Origin: Nitratireductor sp. ZSWI3
Lineage (GTDB): Bacteria > Pseudomonadota > Alphaproteobacteria > Rhizobiales > Rhizobiaceae
Length of the DNA: 39,973 nt
Assembly: GCF_024655565.1 (NCBI RefSeq)
Contig: NZ_JANKOF010000038.1
Location: 1-39,973 of the forward strand
Reading direction: 5' to 3'
Each line of letters opens with the position of its first letter. The first letter of the stretch is position 1. The notes beneath the pieces are model-generated. The model saw only the letters and a list, made by a program, of their open reading frames with translations, searched no databases and was not told the DNA's origin. Both the position numbers and the translations under genes were made by a program. Positions 15,782 through 25,568 of the stretch are shown here, one piece after another.

Positions 15782-17596
15782 TCAGGATCGCGGCGCAAGC
15801 GCCCGCTCTGCGGATTTGACGCCGGAACGCGGAAAGAGAAGATCGACAAAGCGTTCGGCGGTCGGTTGCGGTTCATGATTCGCCAGTCCGGGCCGCTCAT
15901 TCGCTTCAATGAACACGTAATCGGGTCGGGCCGGCGATTTCACCATAAGGTCGATGCCGACGACCGGAATGTCAATGGCGCGCGCTGCCGTGCAGGCCGC
16001 CGCCACGAGGTCGGGATGCACCTGCTCGGTCACGTCGTGGATCGAGCCGCCGGTGTGCAGATTGGCGGCCTTGCGAACGACCACCTCCTCGCCCTCGGGC
16101 AGCACGGTCGACAGCGTGTGGCCAGCACCGGCCAGACAGCGGCGCGTCTCGTCGTCGACCGGGATGCGGCTCTCGCCACCGGTCGCGGCGGCACGCCGGC
16201 GCGACTGCTGGGCGATCAGTTCCTCGATCGTCTTGCGCCCGTCGCCGACCACCCGCGGAGCACGGCGCACCGCCGCCGCCACGAGGCGATAATCGATGAC
16301 GACCAGGCGCAGATCCTCGCCGTCGAAGCAGGCCTCCACGAGAACGCGGTCGGACACCTCGCGCGCCGTGCGAATGGCGGCCTCGACCTCCTCCAGCGTC
16401 TCGAGCCCAACGGCAACGCCGCGCCCCTGCTCGCCGCGCGCCGGCTTGACGACCACCCGTCCGTGCCGTTTCAGGAAGGTTTTGAGTGCTTCGCGGTCAT
16501 CCACCGCCTCGATCTGCTCCGGCACGTTCAGCCCGGCCCGTTCCACCGTGCGCCGCGTCACCGCCTTGTCGTCGCAGATCGACATGGCGACGGCAGAGGT
16601 CAGCTCGGAAAGGCTCTCGCGGCAGTGGATCGATCGACCGCCGAACGACAGCCGGAAAAACCCTCCCTCCGCGTCCGTCACATCCACCGTCACACCGCGC
16701 CGGTGAGCCTCGTCGATGATCAGGCGCGCGTAAGGATTGAGCTTCTCGAAATCCTCGGGCGGATGCGTGAACAGCTTTTCGTTGATCGGGTTCTTTCTCT
16801 TGACGGCGAACACCGGCACCCGGTGGAAGCCGAGCTTCTCATAGAGCGCGATGGCCTGGTCGTTGTCGTGCATCACCGACAGGTCCATGAAGCTGGCGCC
16901 ACGCGCCGAGAAGTGCTCGGCAAGCCGCCGCACCAGCATTTCGCCGACCCCGGCATGGCGGCTTTGCGGGTCGACCGCCAGGCACCACAGGGACGCTCCG
17001 TTCTCCGGATCATGGAAGACGCGCCGATGATCGACGCCGGTGACGGTGCCCAGAATCTCGCCCGTTTGCTCGTCCTCCGCGACGAGATAGGTGACGGCGC
17101 GGCTGTCGCGCCTCGCCCAGAAGAAATCCGGCCGCACCGTTACCATGCCACGGCTCTGGTAGATCGCGTTGACGGCTTCGGCGTCGGCCTGCGAGGTGAC
17201 GCGGCGGATGAAGAAGCCCCGCGGCTGCCTGCGGCTCGGGCGGTAGGTGGACAGGTCCAGCCGATATGTGTGCGACGGATCGAGGAACAGCTCCTGCGGC
17301 GCCAGCGCCAGCAGCACATGCGGGTCGCGAATGTAGAAGGCGATGTCGCGGCGGGCCGGACCTTCCTCGCGCAGGGCATCGGCCAGCGCCTCGTTGGTCG
17401 CGAAGGTCTGCGCGAACAGCAGCCTGCCCCAACCGAGATCGAGGGACACGGATGTGTCGGGCTCCGGCGCGCCGGCTTCGGGACGCCCGCTGGTCGGCTT
17501 CATCGTCTCGCTGCGCAGGCGCTTCAGCCGGTATCCTAGCGCCTTGTCGCTGCGCCCGCGCGAGGCGCGCGAGATCACCTCCTCTTTCCTTGCCAT
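15782..17596 (-). CDS. ngg: N-acetylglutaminylglutamine synthetase
   Basis: A 604-residue two-domain enzyme that builds the dipeptide osmoprotectant. The N-terminal half holds a GNAT acetyltransferase domain (acetyl-CoA region VDPQSRHAGVGEMLVRRLAE; LYEKLGFHRVPVF). The C-terminal half holds an ATP-grasp ligase related to cyanophycin synthetase (GRVVVKPARGEQGRGVAVG, VEACFDGEDLRLVVIDYRLVAA, IDLMVKSPARPDYVFIEANERPGL). This order, acetylation then ligation of two glutamines, matches the NAGGN synthetase family. It starts three bases after the asnO stop, so the two are translationally linked. The cytoplasmic product would be amidated by AsnO. Confidence 0.93.
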   Translation of the reverse strand: MARKEEVISRASRGRSDKALGYRLKRLRSETMKPTSGRPEAGAPEPDTSVSLDLGWGRLLFAQTFATNEALADALREEGPARRDIAFYIRDPHVLLALAPQELFLDPSHTYRLDLSTYRPSRRQPRGFFIRRVTSQADAEAVNAIYQSRGMVTVRPDFFWARRDSRAVTYLVAEDEQTGEILGTVTGVDHRRVFHDPENGASLWCLAVDPQSRHAGVGEMLVRRLAEHFSARGASFMDLSVMHDNDQAIALYEKLGFHRVPVFAVKRKNPINEKLFTHPPEDFEKLNPYARLIIDEAHRRGVTVDVTDAEGGFFRLSFGGRSIHCRESLSELTSAVAMSICDDKAVTRRTVERAGLNVPEQIEAVDDREALKTFLKRHGRVVVKPARGEQGRGVAVGLETLEEVEAAIRTAREVSDRVLVEACFDGEDLRLVVIDYRLVAAAVRRAPRVVGDGRKTIEELIAQQSRRRAAATGGESRIPVDDETRRCLAGAGHTLSTVLPEGEEVVVRKAANLHTGGSIHDVTEQVHPDLVAAACTAARAIDIPVVGIDLMVKSPARPDYVFIEANERPGLANHEPQPTAERFVDLLFPRSGVKSAERALAPRS

Positions 17597-17599
17597 CGC

Positions 17600-19375
17600 T
17601 CAGACCTCGTGGGTTTGCAGCCACAGTTCCAGAAGGCCGACCTGCCAAAGCTCCGAGCCGCGCAGCGGCGTGATGTGGTCGGCCGGGGCGGCATAGAGCC
17701 GCTCGAGATACTCCTGGCGAAACAGCCCCCGTTCGCGGGCGGCCCTCGACGACAGCGCATCGCGAACGAGGTCGAGATATTGACCGCCGACATATTTGAG
17801 CTGCGGCACGGGGAAATAACCCTTCTTGCGATCGATCACCTCGTGCGGCACGACCTGCCGCGCCACCTCCTTGAGCACACCCTTGCCGCCCTGCTTGAGC
17901 TTCTCCTCCGGCGGGATGCGGGCGGCGAGCTCGACGAGCTCGTGATCGAGGAACGGCACGCGTGCCTCCAGGCCCCATGCCATGGTCATGTTGTCGACCC
18001 GCTTGACCGGATCGTCCACCAGCATGACCGTGGAATCGAGGCGAAGCGCGGCATCCACCGGCGTATCGGCGCCGGCGCGCGTCAGATGCCGGGCCACGAG
18101 CTCCCGGCTCGCATCGGTTTCGGCGATCCAGTCCGGCGACAGGTGGCTCTTCAGGACCTCGTGCGAGCGGTCGAAGAACACCCCGGCATAATCGCTCACC
18201 ACGTCGTTCGAGCTCATCAGCGGCGGATACCAGTGGTAGCCGCCGAAGATCTCGTCCGCCCCCTGCCCCGACTGCACCACCTTGATGTGTTTCGAAACCT
18301 CCTTCGAAAGCAGGTAGAACCCGACATTGTCGTAGGAGACCATCGGCTCCGACATGGCGGCAAAGGTGCCCGGAAGCGCATCCATCAATTCGTCGGACGG
18401 CACGAAGATCTTGTGGTGATCGGTGCCGAACTCGCGGGCGATCAGGTCCGAATAGACGAATTCGTCCCCCTTCTCGCCATTGGCCTCCTCGAAGCCGACC
18501 GAGAAGGTCATCAGTCCCTTCTGCCCGGCCTCGGCCAGAAGCCCGACGATGAGGCTGGAATCGACGCCTCCCGACAGCAGCACGCCGACCGGCACGTCGG
18601 CGACCATGCGGCGCTTCACGGCAAGCCGAAGCGCCTCCAGCGTCCGGTCGCGCCACTCGTCGGGCGACAGCGCGGCGGTCGCGAGGTCACGCGCGAAGGG
18701 CGGATCCCAATAGAGGTGGTCGCGCTGGCGGCCGTCGGGCTCGATGACGCGGATCGTCGCCGGCGGCAGCTTGCGCACACCGTTGAGGATGGTGCGCGGC
18801 GGCGGCACTACGGCGTGAAACGTCATGTAGTGGTGCAGCGCATGGCAATCGATCGACTTGTCGACATCGCCTGCCGCCAGCAAGGCGGGCAACGACGAGG
18901 CGAAACGAATCCGTTCCGGTGTTTCGGCCAGATAGAGCGGTTTGATGCCGAAACGGTCGCGCGCCATGGCCACGCGGCCCGTGTCGCGCTCGCGCAGGAC
19001 GAAGGCGAACATGCCGTGAAAGCGCGTCACGCATTCCTCACCCCAGGCGTGCCAGGCCTTCAGGATCACTTCCGTGTCTCCGGTGGAGAAGAAGCGATAA
19101 CCCTTGGCTTCGAGCTCGGCGCGCAATTCGGGATAATTGTAGATGCAGCCGTTGAAGGCGATCGTCAGCCCCAGCTCGGCATCCTCCATCGGCTGCCGGG
19201 CCCGTTCCGAAAGATCGATGATCTTCAGCCGCCGGTGGCCGAATGCGGCATTGCCGTGGATGACGGCCCCGGACCCGTCAGGCCCGCGCGGGGCCAGCGT
19301 GTCCATCATCTTCGACAGCGCAGCCGACGACGCGGCGGCACCATCCAGTCGCAGTTCTCCGCAGATTCCGCACAT
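17600..19375 (-). CDS. asnO: N-acetylglutaminylglutamine amidotransferase
   Basis: A 591-residue glutamine-dependent amidotransferase of the asparagine synthase family, the enzyme that gives NAGGN its C-terminal amide. It has Cys2 as the N-terminal glutaminase nucleophile (MCGICGELRLDG), LAPRGPDGSG and HRRLKIIDLS of the class-II glutaminase domain, and the synthetase P-loop SGGVDSS at residues 268-274. Its place directly before ngg separates it from ordinary AsnB. AGGAA precedes the start. Its promoter is shared with, and overlapped by, the control region of the divergent MarR gene. The operon is normally induced by osmotic stress. Confidence 0.93.
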   Translation of the reverse strand: MCGICGELRLDGAAASSAALSKMMDTLAPRGPDGSGAVIHGNAAFGHRRLKIIDLSERARQPMEDAELGLTIAFNGCIYNYPELRAELEAKGYRFFSTGDTEVILKAWHAWGEECVTRFHGMFAFVLRERDTGRVAMARDRFGIKPLYLAETPERIRFASSLPALLAAGDVDKSIDCHALHHYMTFHAVVPPPRTILNGVRKLPPATIRVIEPDGRQRDHLYWDPPFARDLATAALSPDEWRDRTLEALRLAVKRRMVADVPVGVLLSGGVDSSLIVGLLAEAGQKGLMTFSVGFEEANGEKGDEFVYSDLIAREFGTDHHKIFVPSDELMDALPGTFAAMSEPMVSYDNVGFYLLSKEVSKHIKVVQSGQGADEIFGGYHWYPPLMSSNDVVSDYAGVFFDRSHEVLKSHLSPDWIAETDASRELVARHLTRAGADTPVDAALRLDSTVMLVDDPVKRVDNMTMAWGLEARVPFLDHELVELAARIPPEEKLKQGGKGVLKEVARQVVPHEVIDRKKGYFPVPQLKYVGGQYLDLVRDALSSRAARERGLFRQEYLERLYAAPADHITPLRGSELWQVGLLELWLQTHEV

Positions 19376-19421
19376 GAATAGCGTTCTGTTCCTTTGATTG
19401 TCGTTGTCTCGGAGCGACTTT

Positions 19422-19450
19422 TAGTTATAGTTATGATTATTAGATGTCAA
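19422..19450 (-). promoter_or_regulatory. asnO operon promoter and candidate MarR operator
   Basis: On the minus strand TTGACA (19450 to 19445) is followed by TATAAC at 15 bases or TAACTA at 17 bases. The same 30 bp is an AT-rich imperfect repeat (TTAGTTATAGTTATGATTAT at 19421-19440), as expected for a MarR-family operator placed over the promoter. The MarR gene starts within a few bases on the other side. It is a prediction from consensus and position. Confidence 0.5.
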
Positions 19451-19465
19451 ATGAATGGCGTCCTT

Positions 19466-19948
19466 ATGACACCTGTCGAAACAACGGACATTGCCCGAAC
19501 TTGGTTCCGCAACGACGAGCTGCGGGCCATGGAGAAGGCGATTCGCCGCATCGTCCGGGCCAACGATGTGCAGTCGAAAGCGCTCGCCAAGGCGATCGGC
19601 CTGACGGCGCCTCAGCTCGTCGTTCTCAATGCCGTCGCAGCGTTAGGCGAGGTGACGACGACCGTGCTGTCGGCGCATGTCGACCTCAGCGCGGCGACCG
19701 TCGTCACCGTCCTCGACAATCTGGAAGCGCGCGGCATGGTGCAGCGCTACCGCTCCAACCACGACCGGCGTGTGGTGCACACCAGGCTCACGCCTGCCGG
19801 CGAGACCGTGGTCAAGCGGGCGCCCGAGCCCCTGGGGGACGGTTTCGCAGGCCGCTTTTCCGCCCTTCATCCCGCGCAACGACATCATCTCATCGAAACC
19901 CTCAACGCCGTCGCCAACCTCATGGCGCCGATCGCCCCACCAGGTTGA
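19466..19948 (+). CDS. MarR-family transcriptional regulator
   Basis: About 160 residues with the MarR winged helix: LTAPQLVVLNAVAALGEVTTTVLSAHVDLSAATVVTVLDNLEARGMVQRYRSNHDRRVVHTRLTPAGE, where the Asp-Arg-Arg wing is plain. Possible starts are 19451 and 19466, neither with a strong ribosome site; 19466 is given. It diverges from asnO with 75-90 bases between, so it likely regulates the NAGGN operon and itself. The last five codons and stop fall inside a dispersed repeat (19931-20008), so the C-terminal tail seems to have been replaced by repeat sequence. Confidence 0.88.
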   Translation: MTPVETTDIARTWFRNDELRAMEKAIRRIVRANDVQSKALAKAIGLTAPQLVVLNAVAALGEVTTTVLSAHVDLSAATVVTVLDNLEARGMVQRYRSNHDRRVVHTRLTPAGETVVKRAPEPLGDGFAGRFSALHPAQRHHLIETLNAVANLMAPIAPPG

Positions 19949-20008
19949 TAGCTTGTGGGCCGACTTGTCGAAACAGATAGGTAGCATCTGTTTCTGTCAG
20001 ACCACCGG
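19931..20008 (-). repeat. Dispersed mosaic repeat, copy of first module
   Basis: Read on the minus strand this 78-bp stretch matches the first 77 bp of the element at 27030-27150 at most positions, including GGTGGTCTGAC, GAAACAGATG, CATCTGTTTC (here TATCTGTTTC) and CTGGTGGGGCGAT at the far end. The second module is absent and the terminal CTAG has decayed to CCGG. It overlaps the 3' end of the MarR gene and supplies its stop codon. Confidence 0.75.
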
Positions 20009-20147
20009 GAGGGCTGCAGGCGGGCGAATTCGGTCTTTTTGATCGAGCGCAAGGCGAGGTCGGCAAGGCGTGGCATTTTGCCCGAAACGCGCAATGGACG
20101 CGTGTCCGCTCCAACATTATGATCGCGCCGCACAGCAGGAAGGTCCA

Positions 20148-21425
20148 ATGAACTACCAGCGTTTCTTCTCCGAGGCGATCGAGCAGCTTCACGCCGAGCG
20201 CCGTTACCGCGTGTTCGCCGATCTCGAGCGGATCGTGGGTGCGTTTCCACGCGCCTTATGGCGGGCGGACGGCGAAACGCGCGAGATCACCGTCTGGTGT
20301 TCGAACGACTATCTGGGCATGGGCCAGCATCCCGACGTGATCGCCGCGATGCAGGAAACGGCGGGACGCATGGGCGCCGGCGCCGGCGGCACGCGCAACA
20401 TCTCCGGCACCAACCATCCACTGGTGGAGCTGGAAGTCGAACTGGCCGATCTGCACGGAAAGGAGGCGGGGCTGGTGTTCACCTCCGGCTTCATCTCCAA
20501 CGAGGCCGCGATCTCGACCATCGCGCGGTTGCTGCCGAACTGTCTGGTGCTTTCCGACGAGCTCAATCACGCCTCGATGATCGAGGGCGTGCGGCGCTCC
20601 GGCGCGGAGAAGAAGATCTTTCGCCACAATGACATGGCTCATCTGGAGAGCCTGCTTCAGGCCGCCGAGCCGGGGCGTGCCAAGCTGATCGTCTTCGAAT
20701 CCGTCTATTCGATGGATGGCGACATCGCGCCGATCGAGGCGATCGCCGACCTTGCCGACAAGTACAATGCGATGACCTATATCGACGAGGTCCATGCGGT
20801 CGGCATGTACGGCGCCCGGGGCGGCGGCATCACTGAACGTGACGGGCTGGCGCACCGCATCGACATCATCGAGGGCACGCTGGCCAAGGGCTTCGGCGTC
20901 ATCGGCGGCTACATCACCGGGTCCTCGGCCGTCGTCGATGCCGTTCGCTCCTATGCGTCCGGCTTCATCTTCACCACGGCGCTGCCGCCGGCGATCGCCG
21001 CTGCCGCAACCGCCTCGATCCGCCACCTCAAGGGCTCGTCGGTCGAGCGCGAGGCACAGCAGCGTCAGGCCCAACGCACCAAGGACGTGCTGTCGGCCGC
21101 GGGCCTGCCGGTCATGCCCTCGCAAACCCATATCGTGCCGCTTCTCGTCGGCGATCCGGAGCTGTGCAAGCAGGCGACGGACCGGCTGCTCCAGCAGCAT
21201 GGCATCTACATTCAGCCCATCAACTATCCGACAGTGCCACGCGGCACGGAGCGCCTGCGCATCACGCCGACGCCGTTCCACGACGATGCGCTGATCGCAT
21301 CGCTGCGCGATGCGTTGCTCGAAACCTGGAACGCGCTCGGCATACCCTTCACCGAGGCGGGCCAGCCGGTTCCCGCCAAGTCGGACCGCGTGGTCTCGCT
21401 GCTGGTTCCCAAGTCGGGCGGCTGA
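20148..21425 (+). CDS. hemA: 5-aminolevulinate synthase
   Basis: A 425-residue PLP enzyme that condenses glycine and succinyl-CoA to 5-aminolevulinate, the first step of tetrapyrrole synthesis in alphaproteobacteria. Family marks include [57 protein letters not shown] and the PLP-lysine loop [14 protein letters not shown] (Lys247), then [14 protein letters not shown]. Start 20148 has AGGAAGG four bases upstream; open frame further upstream is not typical of the family. The 199-bp space before it holds a dispersed repeat (19931-20008) and no obvious promoter. Alpha-oxoamine synthase relatives (Kbl, BioF) are excluded by the ALAS-specific motifs. Confidence 0.95.
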   Translation: MNYQRFFSEAIEQLHAERRYRVFADLERIVGAFPRALWRADGETREITVWCSNDYLGMGQHPDVIAAMQETAGRMGAGAGGTRNISGTNHPLVELEVELADLHGKEAGLVFTSGFISNEAAISTIARLLPNCLVLSDELNHASMIEGVRRSGAEKKIFRHNDMAHLESLLQAAEPGRAKLIVFESVYSMDGDIAPIEAIADLADKYNAMTYIDEVHAVGMYGARGGGITERDGLAHRIDIIEGTLAKGFGVIGGYITGSSAVVDAVRSYASGFIFTTALPPAIAAAATASIRHLKGSSVEREAQQRQAQRTKDVLSAAGLPVMPSQTHIVPLLVGDPELCKQATDRLLQQHGIYIQPINYPTVPRGTERLRITPTPFHDDALIASLRDALLETWNALGIPFTEAGQPVPAKSDRVVSLLVPKSGG

Positions 21426-21451
21426 ACGCACGGCGGCCCGACCGGAAGACC

Positions 21452-21874
21452 CTACTTCTTCTTTGCCAGGAGATCGCGGATTTCGGTGAGGAGCTGTACG
21501 TCCGCCGGAGGCGCTGCGGGGGTTGCCGGCGGCTCTTTTTCCAGTTGCCGGCGGATCGTGTTCACGCCCTTCACCATCAGGAAGATGATCCACGCCAGGA
21601 TCAGGAAATTCACCAGGACGGTGAAGAAGTTGCCATAGGCGAAAACGGCGCCCTGCTCGCGCGCCGCCTCCAGCGTGTTGGCCGTCACGGCCGAAGACAG
21701 CGGCAGGAAATAGTTGGAGAAGTCGAAGCCGCCGAAAATCGCCCCGACGACCGGCATGATGACGTCGTCCGTCAGCGATTTGACGATCAGGCCGAACGCT
21801 CCGCCGATGATCACGCCGACGGCGAGATCCATCACGTTGCCCTTGGCGATGAACTCCTGGAATTCCTTCAACAT
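21452..21874 (-). CDS. mscL: Large-conductance mechanosensitive channel
   Basis: A 140-residue inner-membrane channel that opens under membrane tension to release solutes on hypo-osmotic shock. The N-terminal [28 protein letters not shown] (first helix with the pore-lining GVIIGGAFG) and the second helix [23 protein letters not shown]-like segment (here YGNFFTV...) are clear, followed by a charged C-terminal bundle ending [13 protein letters not shown]. Start 21874 was chosen for family length and GGGGAGAC upstream. It lies near the NAGGN osmolyte operon, which fits an osmotic theme, but it is a separate unit. Confidence 0.95.
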   Translation of the reverse strand: MLKEFQEFIAKGNVMDLAVGVIIGGAFGLIVKSLTDDVIMPVVGAIFGGFDFSNYFLPLSSAVTANTLEAAREQGAVFAYGNFFTVLVNFLILAWIIFLMVKGVNTIRRQLEKEPPATPAAPPADVQLLTEIRDLLAKKK

Positions 21875-22073
21875 AAGGGTGTCTCCCCGATTTTTCTGCA
21901 ACGCCGGGCGACTCACGCGGGCCACCGGCGCCACACCATAGCAAAACCGGAGATTGAAATAAGTGCAAAACCCCGCCCTGCCCGGCGCCGTATGCGCCGA
22001 AAGAAGCATTGGACAGGCCCGGCCGGCTGTGATTGCCTGACGGCAGCCTTTCAGGGAGGAGGGTCGGACCGCC

Positions 22074-25000
22074 GTGCAGGGCTGGGTCATCGCCATCATC
22101 GCCGTCGCCTATGTGACGCTGCTGTTCTTCATCGCAAGCGTCGGCGACAACCGCGCGGCGCGTGGAAGCGGCATCGGCTCGCGCCCCTATATCTATGCCC
22201 TGAGCCTGGCCATCTACTGCACGTCATGGACCTTTTTCGGCTCGGTCGGGCTGGCAACGGAGCGCGGCTTCGAGTTCCTGGCCATCTATATCGGCCCGGC
22301 CCTCGTGTTCCTGTTCGGCTTCCCGCTGCTCAAGCGCATCATCCGGCTCGCCAAGTCGGAGAAGATCACCTCCATCGCAGACTTCCTGGCCGCCCGCTAC
22401 GGCAAGAGCTTCGCCGTGGCCTCCATGGCGACCCTGATCGCCACCTTCGGCACCGTGCCCTATATCGCGCTGCAGCTCAAAGCGATCTCCGATTCGGTAA
22501 GCCTGATGGTGGCGCATTATGACGGCGCGCCGCCGGCCATCGATTTCTTCGTTGGCGACATCGCGCTGATCGTCGCCTTCCTGCTGGCCATCTTCGCCGT
22601 GCTGTTCGGCACCCGCCACGCCGACGCGACGGAGCATCAGGAAGGCCTGGTCCTGGCCGTCGCCGTCGAGACCGTCGTCAAGCTCGCCAGTTTCCTGGCG
22701 GTCGGCATCGCCGTCACCTTCTTCTTCTTCGACGGGCCGGTCGATCTGGCCGTCGCCGTCGGGCGCCTGCCGGAGGTGCAGAGCGCCTACAGCCATCCGA
22801 CGTCGCTCGCCACCTGGATCGTCATGACGACGCTCAGCGCCTTCGCCATCATCATGCTGCCGCGCCAGTTCTACGTGACCATCGTCGAGAACAAGAGCAC
22901 GGCGGAACTGGAGACGGCCAGTTGGCTGTTTCCGCTCTACCTGGTGCTCATCAACCTGTTCGTGCTGCCGGTCGCCTTCGCCGGCATGTTCCTGGTCGGC
23001 GGCGCCACCAGTTCCGATCTCTACGTTCTCTCGCTGCCGCTGCTCGCGGGGCACGACCTTCTGGCGCTCATCGCCTTCATCGGCGGCCTGTCGGCGGCCA
23101 CGGCCATGGTGATCGTCGCCAGCGTCGCGCTGTCCATCATGATCTCGAACGACCTCGTCATCCCGCTGTTCGTCAGGCGCCTGCTGCGTACCGACGCGCG
23201 CGACAAGGAAGACTGGACGACCGTCATCCTCAACGTTCGCCGGGCAGCGATTTTCCTCATCCTGTTCGCCGCCTTTCTCTACTACCGGGAGACGACCAAC
23301 AACACGCGGCTGGCGGCGATCGGGCTCATTTCCTTTGCCGCCATCGCGCAATTCGCGCCGGCCTTCTTCGGCGGCCTGATCTGGCGCGGCGCCAATGCCC
23401 GCGGCGCGCTGCTCGGCATGGGAGCGGGGTTCACCCTGTGGGCCTATACGCTGCTCTTCCCCTCGCTGGCGCCCGCCGACACGGAAATCATCAGCAAGGG
23501 CCTCCTCGGCATTCCGGCCCTGCGCCCGCAGGCGTTGTTCGGCACCGTCGCCGAACCGCTCAATCATGGCGTCCTGTGGAGCCTTGCCGTCAACACGATG
23601 TTCTTCATCCTCGGCTCCCTGTCGCGCATGGCGCAGCCGCTGGAGCGCATCCAGGCGGCGGTGTTCGTGCCCCGCGAGGCGGGGCCGATCCCGACGCTGC
23701 GCCGCTTCCGCACGGCCGTCACCGTCAACAACCTCAAGGATACGATTTCCCGCTATCTGGGCGCCGAGCGGACCGAGCGCTCCTTCTCCACTTTCGAGAC
23801 GATGCACGGCATCCGCCTCAACGGCAACGAGCAGGCCGGCATGGCCCTGGTGCGCTTTTCCGAGCAGCTTCTGGCCAGCGCCGTCGGCTCCTCGTCGGCC
23901 CGGCTCATCCTCTCGCTCCTGTTCCAGCGCAGCGACCGCTCGCCGCGCGATGCGCTGCGCCTGCTCGACGACGCCTCCATCGCGCTCCAGCACAACCGCG
24001 ACCTCCTGCAGACCGCGCTCGACCAGATGGAAGAGGGCGTCACGGTGTTCGACCGCGATTTCCAGCTCATCTGCTGGAACCGGCAGTTCCGCACCCTCTT
24101 CAACCTGCCCGACGAGATGGGTCAGGTCGGCGTGCCGCTCGATCGCTTCGTCAATCTGCTCGCCGCCCGCGGAGAGCTGTCCGCCGACGCCCAGACCATG
24201 ACGCTCAACCGCTTCACCGATTTCGGCACGCCCTGGGAAATCCGCTTGCAGAAGAGCGGCCGCATCATCGAGTTGCGCACCAATTCCATGCCCGACGGCG
24301 GCATCGTGGCCACCTACACCGACATCACGCCGCGCGTGGAAGCCGACATGGCGCTGAAGCGCGTCAACGAGACGCTGGAACAGCGGGTGGCGGACCGTAC
24401 GGCCGAGCTGCTGCGCGTCAACGAGGAGCTGGCCCAGGCGCAGATGATCGCCGAGGAGGCCAATCTCGGCAAGACGCGCTTCCTCGCCGCCGCCGGCCAC
24501 GATATCCTGCAGCCGCTCAACGCGGCGCGGCTCTATTGTTCGTCGCTGCTCGAAAAGGCCGGCGGCGGCGCGCTGCGCGAGCATGTCGGCAACATCGAAT
24601 CCTCACTCGATTCCGTCGAGACGATCCTCGGCGCGGTGCTCGACATATCGCGGCTCGACACCGGCGCGCTGAAACCGTCGGCGAGCGCCTTTCGCCTCGA
24701 CCCCCTCTTGAAGCAGCTCGACACGGATTTCCAGCCTCTGGCGGCCGAAAAGGGACTGGAACTCACCATCGTCCCCTCCACCCTCGCCGTCAGGACGGAC
24801 CGCAACCTGTTCCGCCGCCTGATCCAGAACCTCGTTTCCAATGCCATCAAATACACCCCCAGGGGGCGGGTCCTGGTCGGCGTGCGCCGCCGCGGCGCGC
24901 TGCTTGAAATCCAGGTCATCGACACCGGCATCGGCATCCCCGCGGACCAGCTCAACACGGTCTTCCGCGAGTTCACGCGTCTGGACGAGGGGATGCGCCA

Positions 25001-25562
25001 GGCGCAGGGTCTGGGGCTCGGCCTCTCCATCGTCGACCGCATCGCCCGGGTCCTGCGCCTGGAGATCAGGCTCTTTTCGGAGCGCGGCAGGGGAACCCGC
25101 TTCTCCGTTCTCATGCCGATCAGTGAAGCGCCGGCCGCACGCACGCGCGCGCCGGCCAAGGCAGCAGGCGCAACGCGCGCGATGCTCGACGGGCTCAGGG
25201 TCCTGTGCATCGACAACGACGCGCGCATCCTCGACGGAATGCAGCATCTCCTGGAAGGTTGGGGATGCAGCGTGCGCACCGCCGAGGGCTCCGAGACGCT
25301 GCCCGGGCGCGATGCGGCGGCGCCTGACGTGATCCTCGCCGACTATCACCTCAACGGCGAAAACGGTCTGGATCTGATCGCGGTCCTCCGCTCGCGCTAC
25401 GGCAACGACACGCCGGCCGTCCTGATCACGGCCGACAGGTCGAGCGAGGTCAGGACGGCGGCCGACGACCTCAACGTTCTCGTTCTCAACAAGCCGCTCA
25501 AGCCGGCCGCCCTCAGGAGCGTTCTGACACGCTGCCGGCAGATGGCGATGGCTGCAGAATAA
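22074..25562 (+). CDS. Hybrid sensor histidine kinase with SSS-type membrane domain
   Basis: A 1162-residue sensor starting at GTG 22074 (AGGAGG upstream). Residues 1 to about 540 form a sodium:solute-symporter-like domain with about 13 helices (for example [18 protein letters not shown]), as in CbrA-type kinases. A PAS-like domain follows ([27 protein letters not shown], about 645-750), then a coiled coil, HisKA with the phospho-acceptor in [11 protein letters not shown] (His809), HATPase (N box around Asn919; [16 protein letters not shown]) and a C-terminal receiver domain (phospho-Asp1090 in [11 protein letters not shown]). It probably senses or transports a solute and relays phosphate to its own receiver and to the LuxR-type regulator that converges with it six bases away. 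Confidence 0.93.
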   Translation: MQGWVIAIIAVAYVTLLFFIASVGDNRAARGSGIGSRPYIYALSLAIYCTSWTFFGSVGLATERGFEFLAIYIGPALVFLFGFPLLKRIIRLAKSEKITSIADFLAARYGKSFAVASMATLIATFGTVPYIALQLKAISDSVSLMVAHYDGAPPAIDFFVGDIALIVAFLLAIFAVLFGTRHADATEHQEGLVLAVAVETVVKLASFLAVGIAVTFFFFDGPVDLAVAVGRLPEVQSAYSHPTSLATWIVMTTLSAFAIIMLPRQFYVTIVENKSTAELETASWLFPLYLVLINLFVLPVAFAGMFLVGGATSSDLYVLSLPLLAGHDLLALIAFIGGLSAATAMVIVASVALSIMISNDLVIPLFVRRLLRTDARDKEDWTTVILNVRRAAIFLILFAAFLYYRETTNNTRLAAIGLISFAAIAQFAPAFFGGLIWRGANARGALLGMGAGFTLWAYTLLFPSLAPADTEIISKGLLGIPALRPQALFGTVAEPLNHGVLWSLAVNTMFFILGSLSRMAQPLERIQAAVFVPREAGPIPTLRRFRTAVTVNNLKDTISRYLGAERTERSFSTFETMHGIRLNGNEQAGMALVRFSEQLLASAVGSSSARLILSLLFQRSDRSPRDALRLLDDASIALQHNRDLLQTALDQMEEGVTVFDRDFQLICWNRQFRTLFNLPDEMGQVGVPLDRFVNLLAARGELSADAQTMTLNRFTDFGTPWEIRLQKSGRIIELRTNSMPDGGIVATYTDITPRVEADMALKRVNETLEQRVADRTAELLRVNEELAQAQMIAEEANLGKTRFLAAAGHDILQPLNAARLYCSSLLEKAGGGALREHVGNIESSLDSVETILGAVLDISRLDTGALKPSASAFRLDPLLKQLDTDFQPLAAEKGLELTIVPSTLAVRTDRNLFRRLIQNLVSNAIKYTPRGRVLVGVRRRGALLEIQVIDTGIGIPADQLNTVFREFTRLDEGMRQAQGLGLGLSIVDRIARVLRLEIRLFSERGRGTRFSVLMPISEAPAARTRAPAKAAGATRAMLDGLRVLCIDNDARILDGMQHLLEGWGCSVRTAEGSETLPGRDAAAPDVILADYHLNGENGLDLIAVLRSRYGNDTPAVLITADRSSEVRTAADDLNVLVLNKPLKPAALRSVLTRCRQMAMAAE

Positions 25563-25568
25563 ATCCCG

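Noticed and set aside
15236-17539. Long open frame (767 codons) on the plus strand
   Set aside because: It is antisense to the M42 peptidase and ngg genes, its product is rich in His/Arg/Gln with no recognisable domain, and the minus-strand genes have clear catalytic motifs. It is a GC-rich shadow frame.
21875-22099. Upstream extension of mscL
   Set aside because: MscL proteins begin at MLKEFQEF; the extension overlaps the histidine kinase start and has no ribosome site.
22224-24584. Long open frame (786 codons) on the minus strand
   Set aside because: Antisense to the SSS hybrid kinase; low-complexity Arg/Gln/Asp/Gly composition typical of shadow frames.
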